Shown here: positions 23,750 to 34,856 of the stretch, piece by piece
Layout: each line of letters begins with the position of its first letter
How positions within the stretch are numbered: position 1 is the first letter of the stretch
Assembly (NCBI RefSeq): GCF_001039355.2
Contig: NW_019773526.1
Span: 152,033 to 216,032, forward strand
DNA: 64,000 bases
DNA from: Lingula anatina
Taxonomy: Eukaryota > Brachiopoda > Lingulata > Lingulida > Lingulidae
Direction: 5' to 3'
Position numbers and translations under genes: made by a program
The notes under the pieces: model-generated
Database searches by the model: none
Seen by the model: only the letters and a program-made list of their open reading frames with translations
Told to the model about the DNA's origin: nothing

Positions 23750-26542
23750 GCATTGTGGAACTATGCACTTTTTACTAGTGTGTCTCACTATCTGTTTTTT
23801 GTAATATTCATTTCAGTGACAGATTAAATGGCGTTTATGCCGTGGAATTTGCGATTTGGATTAGAACCGTTCAGTGAATATGACAAGGCAATTGTACTGA
23901 CGTACCATCTTTGACGTACCACTTTTGATCAAAAACAGAGTCTGAAGTGCTTTTATTTACAAATGATAACCTCACCGCAGGTTGATTTTGTTATAAACAG
24001 TGCTTTGTTATTCAGATACCATTATTAACGTGATTAATGGTACACAAATACAAAATAGGTATCCATAGTTTATACCATTCAGGCCCGTAGCCAAGGGGGT
24101 TCGGGGGGGGGGGGGTTCGAAAGAACCGCCCCTTTTGCTGGAAAAAGGTCCACTCTGGATAAAATTTGATCTAGTTACATGAAGTTTTTATGGAAAAAGG
24201 TCCACTTTTTCAGAAAAAAAACCTTTTGAAATTGCTGGCTACGGGCCTGGCCATTTATTAACAATAATAACAGGCACCTCCTTAATTTTTTGTTTCACTG
24301 TGATTTCCCCAGAGGTATAGACATGTTCCTTAAATTGAAAAGACACGAGAGGATATTAAGTCTTGCTCAGTTTACAAACTGAATATAAAGTTAACTACAC
24401 ATTTCTATGCTTATCATCCTAATTGTAATAAGTCCATGGCAGGTAAATCACTCTGATCGGAGGTATACAGCTAATGGTTTTGTTTCTAGTGATCTTAAAC
24501 TCAAGGTGTCGGTTAATAATCCATATATGATAAATATTACACGTTCTCACATTCTCAGCAGTTTTTTTTAGAAGTACAAAAGATTAAAAATTGAGAAAAA
24601 ACGAATCGCTATTGTTTCGACGCTGTCCAGATAACACGAAAGTGTATATAAAAAAGATTAAACACGGACAATTTTTTCAAGCATTGGTATTTATATCTTA
24701 TGAACTATAAAGAAAAAAACATTTGCGCCTAGAGATCACATTGAATTGTTCCATTGATAACACCTTTTGTCCCAATGCACTCCATTATCTACTTGCAGTG
24801 TAAATGTCAATAAGATAACAGTACTTATATTAGGATTGTAAGTGGTAGATAACGCAGTTAATACCATCTATCGAATGGAAGAGTTGAGGGATAGTTAGCT
24901 CTTTTTCTGTTTGGAATTTAAATGTACATTAGATCCATCAGCAGTTCTTATCCATTTATAATACAAAGCCTTAAGCTCATTATACCCTTACAACTTACAC
25001 ACTTAAGCTTGCAAAACAATAAGCATTTACAGGATAAGGGATTGCAGCTACATGCAGCTGTATGACATACTTCACAATACTGACTAACTAAATCTTTATA
25101 TGTTATCTTATTTTGTTTTTCGATTTATTTGCTTTTTAAAGGGATATCAACTCTTCAAATGGGATTCAAAATTCCACAATAAATACAATGATAACAACAA
25201 ACAGAAAGATAATAATTTCCATTTAACCACCAAACCAGCGAATATCACAATTATCCTGATATGTTCGCTTACCATCGGACCACGTGGGCCTTCTTAAATG
25301 GCTCCACCCCGAATATGGGTAAATCCTCGTTAACCCTCGGAAAATCCGTTTTATGGTACTTTACGAACAGTTGTTATCCCTTTAATGTTCACAGTGTTTG
25401 GTAAACTACTAGTGCCATCTGGAGAGCGTGAAAGGAAGTGCGCAAATTGCTTTTACATTATCCCGCATCAACAATATACACAGACAGTGGTGTTCATCAG
25501 TACCCTTTGTTCTATCATTGATTACGGCTGTCAAACTTTCTATCAAGTGGGAAATATCAGGGAGCCTGTAGAACATAAAATTAAGTGCAATTTGCAATCT
25601 CATTTTACAGGTACTTGTAAATTGTGTGATTCAGGCATTATCAAAATAAACGCCATATGCAGTGTAAAAAGAGACTGAAAGGAATCGAAAATTAAATATT
25701 TACAATGACTATCAAGTCACGTAAAAGGTCAAAAACCCTATAGTAATTCAAATATGAACCATTGAATACTACCGAAGTTTCTTCCCCTTCTCAATACCAT
25801 TTTCAAAACCTATTTCCTACTAAATGTGAATTTATAAAGTGTTTGTTTCATAAACACTTGAGGAGCTAAATTATTTGCAACAAAAATGTTATTATAAAAA
25901 TATAATATTTAATATATCTAAAAAATAACCACATAGAATAATGCCTACAGCAACAAAAATACGTGCAATTATCTTTAAAAAACCAAACATTCTCAAGGAT
26001 TGGATTATATATTAAACAATAGTAAACAAAGTATGTTAACATATTAAATATAAATTGGCCACTCATTGTAAGTTTAATAAGAACCCTTCAGTGATAACTA
26101 CTGTATAAGTTACTTATTATTAATGGGACGAATAAGCAAATAAAATAGATAATGGATAAATACAAATAGAAAACAATGTAAAAATTTAAAAAACCTTGAA
26201 TGTTGTCGCTAGGAACCAGAGTTCGTTTCCGATTATTTTGCACAGCTAATTGCTATTTAACCCTAGCCCGTGTCATTCATGTGGCAGCCCTGGACTTCCT
26301 CTTCTAGTGCTACAATTCCTGTCAAGACGTCACCGAACAAACAAGGACTGTACAGTGTTATTGGCCCTGAATTTATTTGTGATATTTCAATTTTGAAATA
26401 ATATTCTAATAATGATTAAGTATTAAAACTCATTATAATCGTTTGAACGATCTTTGGAATGAAAATTTTATGTTGTGTTTTGAGTCTCTTCTCTAAGTTT
26501 GCAGAAGAGGGTTTTCTTTTTTTTCAAATCATCACAGCTATA
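23750..26542. other. Intergenic between the GPCR cluster and the IAP gene
   Basis: AT-rich, with one MITE (24080-24249). The plus-strand open frame at 25385-25678 has no domain, weak composition and no splice support, so it is not called. Confidence 0.5.
24080..24249. mobile_element. MITE, CAGGCCCGTAGCC family, copy 1
   Basis: A 170 bp element with terminal inverted repeats CAGGCCCGTAGCCA and TGGCTACGGGCCTG. The interior has a G-run, a TTCGAA core and two GGTCCACT words. It shares most of its length with the copy at 33966. Flanks carry CCATT on both sides, offset by one base on the right. Non-coding. Confidence 0.85.
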
Positions 26543-28297
26543 TTACTGCTCCTCGGCATCCAAAAGAGCCTGTAAAAGTGACTGTAAATTTGGAAACTCG
26601 GCGCCGTTGTCCTCCAATCGCTTTTGGACCACTCTACGCACTACGTCTTTGGAATATCCAATCTCCATAGCCTTCTGAGTAATAGGATTAAGCATCTTAG
26701 CTTCCATTTCGCTTGTGTCCAGTTTAGCAGAGACGGGTATTGGTTCGCTCTTAGATTTTCCTTGAATGCTCATTCCTCGCTGAACGTCTTTAACGAAATC
26801 GCTTCCTTTCGTAATTTGCAAAAACTCGCAAGTCGGAGCCCACCGCGCATGCTCAATCCAAGGATCTTCTTCCGGTTGCCACCCGCAGAGACCCACCCCA
26901 CAATGGAAGCACAGAACAATGTCAAGGTTTCCCTCATAAAAGAAACCTGCCCGGGAAAGGTCCTGTGCTCTTTGGGTCTTGTGATCCGGCCATTCGTAGA
27001 AAGTGCTAAATCTATCTTTTGCCTGGACGTATTCTGGATAAAGAGGGTTAAGTTTTGTAGCACTATTCAGGTCTCTTCGTTTTGCAGATTCCTTTGGGTG
27101 TTGACGGTTTGTATTAGAGACCGGAACCTGGGGCCCTTTTGTTTTGCCATATTTTCGAGCTCCAGAGATTTCTTCTGGTGCTTGGGTTGACTTGCTTACA
27201 TCTCTTGGGAATGCTTTAGGTTGTGAAAACGTTTCAGACGACTTTTCTTTTCCAATGGTCTTCAAAACATTCAGAGCGATGTCCTTACTCCTGGCGTCGG
27301 CCTGCTTTTCTTTCACAAAAGGACAGTCGGGGAATAAACGGGTGTGCTCCCCTAATGCTGTGTCCCCTTTGATCCACTTGTGAATACTGCCATTACAAAA
27401 AGCGCATGTAGCTCGATCATCACGGTCAGAACGAGGAGTATAGTAGAAGCCAGCCCTTGCCAATTCTACTGGACGAACGGGGCAATCTTTAGGCCAGTGG
27501 TCAAATGTACTCAGGCGATTGTACTCTGCCGTCATGTCTTTTGACAGTGGGCAACTGACTGGAGCCGTTGTGTCTTCATTGAAGGGATTTCCTGCTTTAT
27601 CTCTGGACCCGCCTGTATTCCATGGGTTCATTAATCTTACATTTTGTCTGTGCGAGTCGTCTTTCAGTGGTGTTTTGCTTTGTTCTTTGACAAAGATGCA
27701 ATATGGAAAGTGTCTTTTGTGTTCAAGGAACGGGATGTCCTCTGGTCCCCAGTTCATAAGCTGTCCCACACAAAAAGGGCATTCGACGAGATCCCACGTG
27801 TTTGTGTAGATAAAACCAGCCAGTGCCAAATCTTCGGCGTGCACAGGACAGGTTCTTGGGAAAAAATCGAAAGTTTTCAGGCGTTTTGGAAGACTCCACC
27901 ACGAAGAGCTAAATATTTTACTTGGAGGTCCATGCCAATGACGTGAAAGAAGTTCTTCCTCCTTAATTCCAATTGTGCTTTCATTCCATTGACGTGGGAG
28001 ATGTTGCTTCGAATTCAAACTTGGTTCAGAGATGGCGCCACCGGCCGCATGCTTCTCCGGTGGGATTTCGCACGATCCTTCCTTTTGAAGGTAAGGATTA
28101 CAGTCATCTGTGGCATTGTGTCCCCCGGGTGGTTCACTGTAATTATATGTTTTGTGGTTACCTGTCCTGAGAATTCTTCTACGTGTAGATTTACCACTGT
28201 CATGTGGATTATTAATGCTTCTTTGTTTCCCTTCTACTTGTTTTATATGGTGGCATTGTTTATTTGCCAAACTTGCTTTCTCGTGATATGCCGTCAT
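26543..28297 (-). CDS. Inhibitor-of-apoptosis protein, three BIR domains plus UBA, no RING
   Basis: A single-exon frame of 584 residues. The BIR domains lie at about 139-204, 261-327 and 420-485; each keeps the CxxC...H...C zinc ligands and the Gly/Trp core (for example GLCGWQPEEDPWIEHARW in the third). A UBA-like domain at about 527-582 (LNPITQKAMEIGYS to LLQALLDAEEQ) resembles that of cIAP1/2 and XIAP. The protein stops right there: no CARD or RING follows in the next several hundred bases of the same strand, so it would bind caspases or IAP-binding-motif partners and ubiquitin but lack its own ligase activity. The first 135 residues are unstructured. An acceptor (TTTTCCTTTCAG) at 28339-28340 implies a non-coding first exon. 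Related to BIRC2/3/4; a retrocopy is possible. Confidence 0.88.
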   Translation of the reverse strand: MTAYHEKASLANKQCHHIKQVEGKQRSINNPHDSGKSTRRRILRTGNHKTYNYSEPPGGHNATDDCNPYLQKEGSCEIPPEKHAAGGAISEPSLNSKQHLPRQWNESTIGIKEEELLSRHWHGPPSKIFSSSWWSLPKRLKTFDFFPRTCPVHAEDLALAGFIYTNTWDLVECPFCVGQLMNWGPEDIPFLEHKRHFPYCIFVKEQSKTPLKDDSHRQNVRLMNPWNTGGSRDKAGNPFNEDTTAPVSCPLSKDMTAEYNRLSTFDHWPKDCPVRPVELARAGFYYTPRSDRDDRATCAFCNGSIHKWIKGDTALGEHTRLFPDCPFVKEKQADARSKDIALNVLKTIGKEKSSETFSQPKAFPRDVSKSTQAPEEISGARKYGKTKGPQVPVSNTNRQHPKESAKRRDLNSATKLNPLYPEYVQAKDRFSTFYEWPDHKTQRAQDLSRAGFFYEGNLDIVLCFHCGVGLCGWQPEEDPWIEHARWAPTCEFLQITKGSDFVKDVQRGMSIQGKSKSEPIPVSAKLDTSEMEAKMLNPITQKAMEIGYSKDVVRRVVQKRLEDNGAEFPNLQSLLQALLDAEEQ

Positions 28298-28994
28298 GGC
28301 AGGAATGGCTTGGATTGATCAGAAAAAGCGAAGTTAACCTGAAAGGAAAACAATTATTGGAATGAACGTCACATTTTCCTTCCTTTGGGCTAATAATGTG
28401 CAATCTCTGTGCAATGATGAATCATGGAAAATCAGTAGTACAATTATGCTATTGAAATGCCTGAGAATCTTTTCTATACCTTTCAATTGCAAAGTTTTAA
28501 TGTTACATTTTCACATATGTACATTGTTGTTGTTGTTGTTTTCTCAGATGTTCACCACACAGCCCTCATATCGTGACGGTTTAAATGTGTTCTATGGCCC
28601 TTCTTTATACAGAGGCGTATGTGTCAATATTTGCACTTTTTGAATCGTTGAAAGCTGTTTGATGTTTTGTTGAAAGTGAAAGGCTTAACCCAATATATAC
28701 CCCCGACAAATGGTTGTTATGTGCAGATCGAAAGTATACACACTTTGGTGAGTCATGCATAAGACTTTGGTGAGTCATGACTCATGAGTATATGAGTAGA
28801 TTGTTCATGTAAGATTGATGTTGAAAAAAAATGATAGACTTAGATAGACATATTATCCTGACACACGCCAACAAAAACAAAAACAGCAAGTTTAGATAAT
28901 AGTTATCAAATTAGGTCACTCAATTGCAATTTGGATATGATATGCAAAATGAAAATATGATATGCGTTTAATATGATTTATGGTTTATTGTTAT

Positions 28995-28997
28995 TTT

Positions 28998-29044
<47 letters not shown>

Positions 29045-29048
29045 TTTT

Positions 29049-29080
<32 letters not shown>

Positions 29081-29083
29081 TTT
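28995..29083. repeat. (TTTA)n microsatellite
   Basis: About 89 bp of nearly pure TTTA with one short interruption around 29044-29051. Confidence 0.95.
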
Positions 29084-29168
29084 TGCTGTTGTTGTTTTTC
29101 GGCTATTGACTTTTCCAGCAGCTGTTGTATAATTAAATATTACCAAAATTAAAAACCAATAGAGAAAA

Positions 29169-29390
29169 TTCATTATGACAAGTTTTCGTATCGAATGAAA
29201 ACCACTTCAAACTAAAGCGCGAAAAATTCTACTTAACAATTAGCACGTTACATGTACATAGCGCTATGACAACGATCAAAATTCAAAAATTGACATTGAA
29301 AATCGTTATGACACAGTCTTAGTATCGAATAAAAACGACTTCGAACTAAAGCGCGAAAAAATCCATTTAACGTAACGGTACATGTACATA
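29169..29390. repeat. Imperfect direct duplication, spacing 134 bp
   Basis: Two copies (about 29169-29260 and 29303-29390) share TATCGAAT, AACTAAAGCGCGAAAAA and TACATGTACATA in the same order. Non-coding. Confidence 0.7.
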
Positions 29391-31780
29391 CTGTCATGAA
29401 TTTACTCGTAGATAGCGTCTTTTAAATATTTACCGATGGACGTCAGCAAAGAAAGCCGGTGTAAAAGAAATGGTAGCCCGCTGTCCGCACAGGTGACGTT
29501 CGTCCTCTACACTGTCCCCAAAGTCTCCTACTAATCCTAAACTCTACTTATCATACTGAACGGACAATCCGCTGTTTAATTGGACTTAAACTGGTTATCA
29601 TTTGCACGTGCACATCACGCGATGGTAACGCCCATTCTAAACAAAGATGTGAGGGCATACTGACAGAATGGACTTTCATGTCAGGGGCGGATCCAGGATT
29701 ATTTGAATCCAGAATTATTTAGATTTTAAATAAACGATACCCACTGGCATGTTAGTAATCGTTTGGAAATGTACATTGTTTAAGGCGAATAAAAAGGCAT
29801 ACCGGAGCCCCTTCTGGTAGATAGCCTGGACCATGGCCAAATTGTTAAGATAATGTGTCCATGCCAGCCAGTGATAAACACCATACTAGTATGATATACT
29901 GTAAATGAAATGTATGACAGGTCCACACAACCCTGTTTACAAATTGTTAACGCCGTTTTGGCAAACCGCCATTTCCTCAACTACGATTCAAAAACTTACC
30001 TTCAAACGTCACAAAGTAGGTCACACAAACAGTAACTAATGCTACTTTGAGCGACCAAAGCCGTCAAGGTGAAGTCTGCCAGGTTATATTATTACAAGTT
30101 TTAGATGAATTGGATCGCTTTTAGAGAATCCTTTGTATGCCAGTGTCCAGTAATTTAAGTTAGCAAAAAGTACCGTTAAAATCTGACGCAAGAGTGGAAG
30201 TTATAATGACGAAATAAGAGGGGGTTTTGGTTTTGCATTCCCCTCCCCCGTCCGGATATCGAACTATCTGCTGCTTTAATCGATTAAGATATTGACTTAA
30301 TTTTCACATATTCACGAAGATATCACTTCTTTTCCTTTTCAAATGTTAAGGGAATTTTGCACGTTGGAAAGATATCTAAAAGTCACAATACTAGTCGCAA
30401 TTACACCTACAAGAAAGTGCTCGAATCCATAAAGGGGAATTCCCCACGTCACTGCTAAATCAGGTTATGATCTCAACCGTACTGAATGACTTGGGAAGGT
30501 GCATTGCACGCTTTTATATAGATTGGTTATAAAGGGTGGCCGAAAAAGATGTATCCATCTCATTTTTGCTATATTTTCTAAGAAAATTAAGAAGTTGGCA
30601 TGGATACTGTAATTTATCAGTAGGAGCAACACCGCATTGCGCATGTGCGTCACTCCTATATAGGCCTACCTCTTGACCTGCTAATTCTCCAGACCTATGA
30701 CTTATCCCCTTTGGATAAATATCTGTGAGGAAACCTAAATGACAATGCCCTTGCCAACAATCCCCAAATCAGTGATACTCAAGAGTGATACACTTGTCAG
30801 TATGTATCAGTGATAAACTTGAACCGAGATTAGGAAAATTCCCCCATGACATGTTGAACCTTGTCATTAAAGCTTCAATGGGGGAATAGCTACAGGGATC
30901 TAGTACCAAGGAGCTTGGATCGAATAAATTATAAACTATTGATCAGTGCTCATAAAACAGTAGTATACGAAGAAAATACTTACACCACACCAACCTGACA
31001 TATCTGTAAGACAGGTCTTCAGCAATTAATTGTTAAGACTCCCTTTTTAAAGGATAGTACGATCACGTGAAATAGTTTACGAGCCAATAGACTGTGAAAA
31101 GGAAGTTGTTATAATAAAAGTGTGACACATGGTTTGTAGTCCATAAGATATAATTGACATAAGAGCCCTTTGGCGCGCTGGTTACGTGCGTAAGGATATG
31201 TTTTAGGTGATGTCGGATCCTAGAAGAAACGTTACAGAGGTAGGAACAAGGACGCTTTGTTTGGCAGTATATTGATCTAGCATTTGTTCTTCAGGCTCTT
31301 CTTTGTATTAATGAACTACATGGACATTCGATTATGAAGACAAATTGCGTCTGACAAAAGAAATAAAGGTTTATGGCTGGTAAATAATTTTCATATCTTT
31401 TATATCGAATAAAATAGAAAATCGGGTCATAACTTACAAAAGGAAAATCCTTTTTTAAATTTGAAATTGTCATTACATTTATCTCTACATTTATTTATTT
31501 GTTTGTTTATTTATCCATTTATTTATATTATCTTTTTAATAAATGTACACATTTTCTCTTCTGATCTACAGTATCTTAAACTTCTGAAAAAATAATGAAC
31601 CCTATATTTTGAGTGACGTTTTGACACAACTTTTATTCACAAGTTACAATAGCCTTTTACATTGTCTTTTAAGAAATGTCTTCAGCAACGTACAGGCACC
31701 TGGTACAGAATAAAAATATCTAAATGAAATAAAATCAAAAACACATCTGCCTTTCTCGCCTGAGATATTGCGGATAAATA

Positions 31781-32110
31781 TTTAGTAACTGAGGATATTT
31801 ATGCGCTGAACCCGCTGTTCATCAGTTGAGTTTCGATGTATTAGCGGTTCAACAGCCCAGGCTGCCCAACTAATACAGTGGAATTTTGAAGCAAGTACAT
31901 TCTCTCTCTCTTTCTCTCTCTCTCTCTTTCTCTGCGTGCCTGTGTGTGTCGGAGAAAACTCTCTCTTATTTAAAAAAGACCAAATTTACTTGCCAAACGA
32001 AAACAACTTCAACTCAGTCCACTTTTGTTTTGCAGGGTTAAAATCGGTCAATATACCGTGGTATCTCATCAGGTGCTACCAGCACAGAATGAAGATAAAT
32101 ACATAACAAC
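31781..32110 (+). repeat. Dispersed repeat, copy related to 42797-43205
   Basis: Shares, in the same order, GTATTAGCGGTT, AAGCAAGT.CATTCTCTCTC, a CT microsatellite and CACTTTTGTTTTGCAGGGT with 42797-43205. No open frame; origin unknown. Confidence 0.65.
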
Positions 32111-32269
32111 GGAATTATCTGTCTTAAATGACCATTTATTGTCTTAATTAGTTATTATAAGTCTAATTGACATCATATATCATTAAAAACCAAACTAATT
32201 TATAAGAAATTAAATTAATTTCTGTGGCAAAATGAAAAAAAGTGATATGTGATATGGTGAACTCCTCAA

Positions 32270-34822
32270 TCAGGAGCACTGCCCACACGAACGTCGACAG
32301 CTTACAAGCATGTAATTGGGATTCTTGGTGCATTCTCCCATTCTCCACCAGGAAGGACAGAAGACGTTCTCGTCAACGCATGGCTCTGAAATAAATGAAA
32401 ATGAACAAAATAAACAAGTAGGCCTAGTTGGTCTCCCTACCTTCAATTTTGGAATACGCGCTTATTACGACAAATTAATTTTGAGAATGAACTGAAATAA
32501 GGCAAATTATTATTTTGAAGTAACACAGTTATGAATTCAAAAAATGTTTTAAAAAATGTGAGATAATTTGGCATACACTTATAGAACAACAATAATTTGT
32601 GACCGTACCTGATGGAGATCCCGAGGTGCATCTATTGCAGGACTTGGGGCAGTAAGGGATCATATACCGAGGGTTACGGGTGCACTCGCCACGTGAAGCC
32701 CACGAGGCACAGTATGTGTTGTAGTCCACGCAACTGCTACTTCCTGGGAAGTAAAAGAAGGAAGATAATTAAGAAAAACTTTAAGCATAAATTTGAACAC
32801 ATGTGACAGATACTTTGCCACTTAAGTTCAGGGGCTTTTAAAAACATTTTAGGTTAAAATTCTTTTTCGGTCCTTTTTTCAAACTTTCAAACTCAACAAT
32901 ATTATTTTCGTTCACTTACTTGGAACTATTAGTATAAACTTTCCTATAATAAAACTATTTTAAAAAACAAAACTATTTAAAAAAACAGACTATTTCAAAA
33001 CTAAGAAAAGTGTAATAAGCAATGGTGTTTCTTTTGTCAATATCTATAGTAAATTCAGGGATATTTACCAGCCAATATTTCGTCTGCTGATAGTCAGACT
33101 TCATCAGGGAAATGAGGGCTTTGACTATATTGGTTATTTCAAACTAATGAAACTGTTCAACAACACAAAAGGGAAACTCAATATCAATATAATGAGGGAA
33201 GAATAAACTTTCTAGAATAACAGCTGGAAAACAAAATGTCTCCTACCTCCTCCACTGCAGAGACGACACGACTGTCTACAATTCAGCTGCATATATCGTG
33301 GGTTACGTCCGCACTCGCCTCGTGCAGCCCAAGCTGCGCAGTTGCTGTTGTAATCTCGACAGTTGTCTGTAACAGAAAAAAAAGCAATCATAATCATCAC
33401 CATCATCCTTCGCCCTTGGGCGGAATTGGAGCAGCAACATCATCATCGTGTTTAGACCACAGTTGTTTTAAAATAGCAATCGAGGTTGAATCACATATTT
33501 CTTGCAAGAGGGATATATAAGTCTTCGGTAGTGCTTTGAAAACAATTGATCAGAAGTTGTTAAGTACTAAGTTAAGTAAAAATATATAATGCAGGTGCAA
33601 TAAACTCACTGTTGCCACCCCCGGTACCGCCCCCAGTTCCTCCCCCGGTACCACCCCCGGTACCGCCTCCAGTCCCGCCCCCGGTTCCACCCCCGGTACC
33701 GCCTCCAGTGCCCCCTCCGGTGCCGCAGGGTTGCACTGGAACGCCACTTCTAGTTCCTGGACACATACAACGGCAATTTTTGTCCACGAAGCCCGGGGAG
33801 GGGCAGCTGGGTCTGTTGGCGCAGCCGCCTGTGAAATAAAAAAATCAGACTCGAGTGAATAGTGTTTCTTACATGGAGAGAGGTGCGCTGGTTTTGCGCT
33901 GGTTTAAGAATTATAAGACAATTTTCCTTATTACATAATTTACAATAAAGAATGTTAAAGAACTACAGGCCCGTAACCAGGGGGGTTCGGGGGGTTCGAA
34001 AGACCCCCCCCCTTTTTGCTGAAAAAAGGTCCACTCTGGGTAAAATTTGACATAAGTACATGGGGATTTTTCGGTTAGGTCCACTTTTTCAGAAAAAGAA
34101 CCCCCTCTTCGAAATTGCTGGCTACGGGCCTGAACTACCAGTATTAACAAATGACATGAACGTAGTGCAAAATCTGTTTCTAAAACGACGACACTCACTA
34201 TCGCAACTGTACATGGCGTTTGCTAATTTGACATCGCCGAAACTGTGCCCAAATCTGTTTCCAATCGTATTCTGCTTGGCTGGATCCTTGGTTATAATGG
34301 TCCGACGCCCATTGGTAGAAAAAGCCTGAAAATATATAGGTTTTGTATTTCCATATGTATTAGAGGCCCATCAAATGAAAGCAAAATTCAGAGAATTCAA
34401 CAAGAAGACGACGAATGAAATAATAAAAAACTTAAACTTACATATTGCCCATAATGCATGACGCTGTCGTAGTCATATGGCACGCCGTGCGTACTAGTTA
34501 AAGACTGTGGATATCTCTCAAAATTGTAATAAAGATGTCCCGGGATGTTTGACCTGACGATGGTGACATAGGTATCCCTGTCGTATCGCGTCTGCTCGTG
34601 GTTGAAGCCGATTGCGTGGCCCAATTCATGGATGATTATTCCTTTCTGATAGATATGATGAGAAAGAATAGGAAAACCAAAATTATAAACAGTGAGAAGG
34701 GAGTAAGACTTGAGATATGTATATATATAATACGGCGACATCTTGTTGACAATGGATTAATAAATATAGTGTCCATCAACCTGGGTAGGGCTTTAGAGCA
34801 ACAGCAAAGTAAAATACTACTT

Positions 34823-34856
<34 letters not shown>

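Larger units (their letters stand above)
28339..32269. other. Repeat-rich intergenic region
   Basis: Upstream region of the IAP gene and 3' flank of the astacin gene. It contains a long TTTA microsatellite (28995-29083), an imperfect duplication (29169-29390) and sequence shared with 42.3-43.2 kb. No coding frame is supported. Confidence 0.5.

Noticed and set aside
25385-25678. 97-codon plus-strand frame with several Cys
   Set aside because: No recognisable zinc motif or signal peptide and no supporting context.
26200-26542. Hidden RING exon downstream of the IAP gene
   Set aside because: Searched by eye on the minus strand for the CxxC...CxHxxC pattern; none seen before the GPCR side.
33612-33839. 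Plus-strand Pro/Val-rich open frame (PPPV repeats)
   Set aside because: It is the antisense reading of the Gly-Thr linker exon of the astacin gene.
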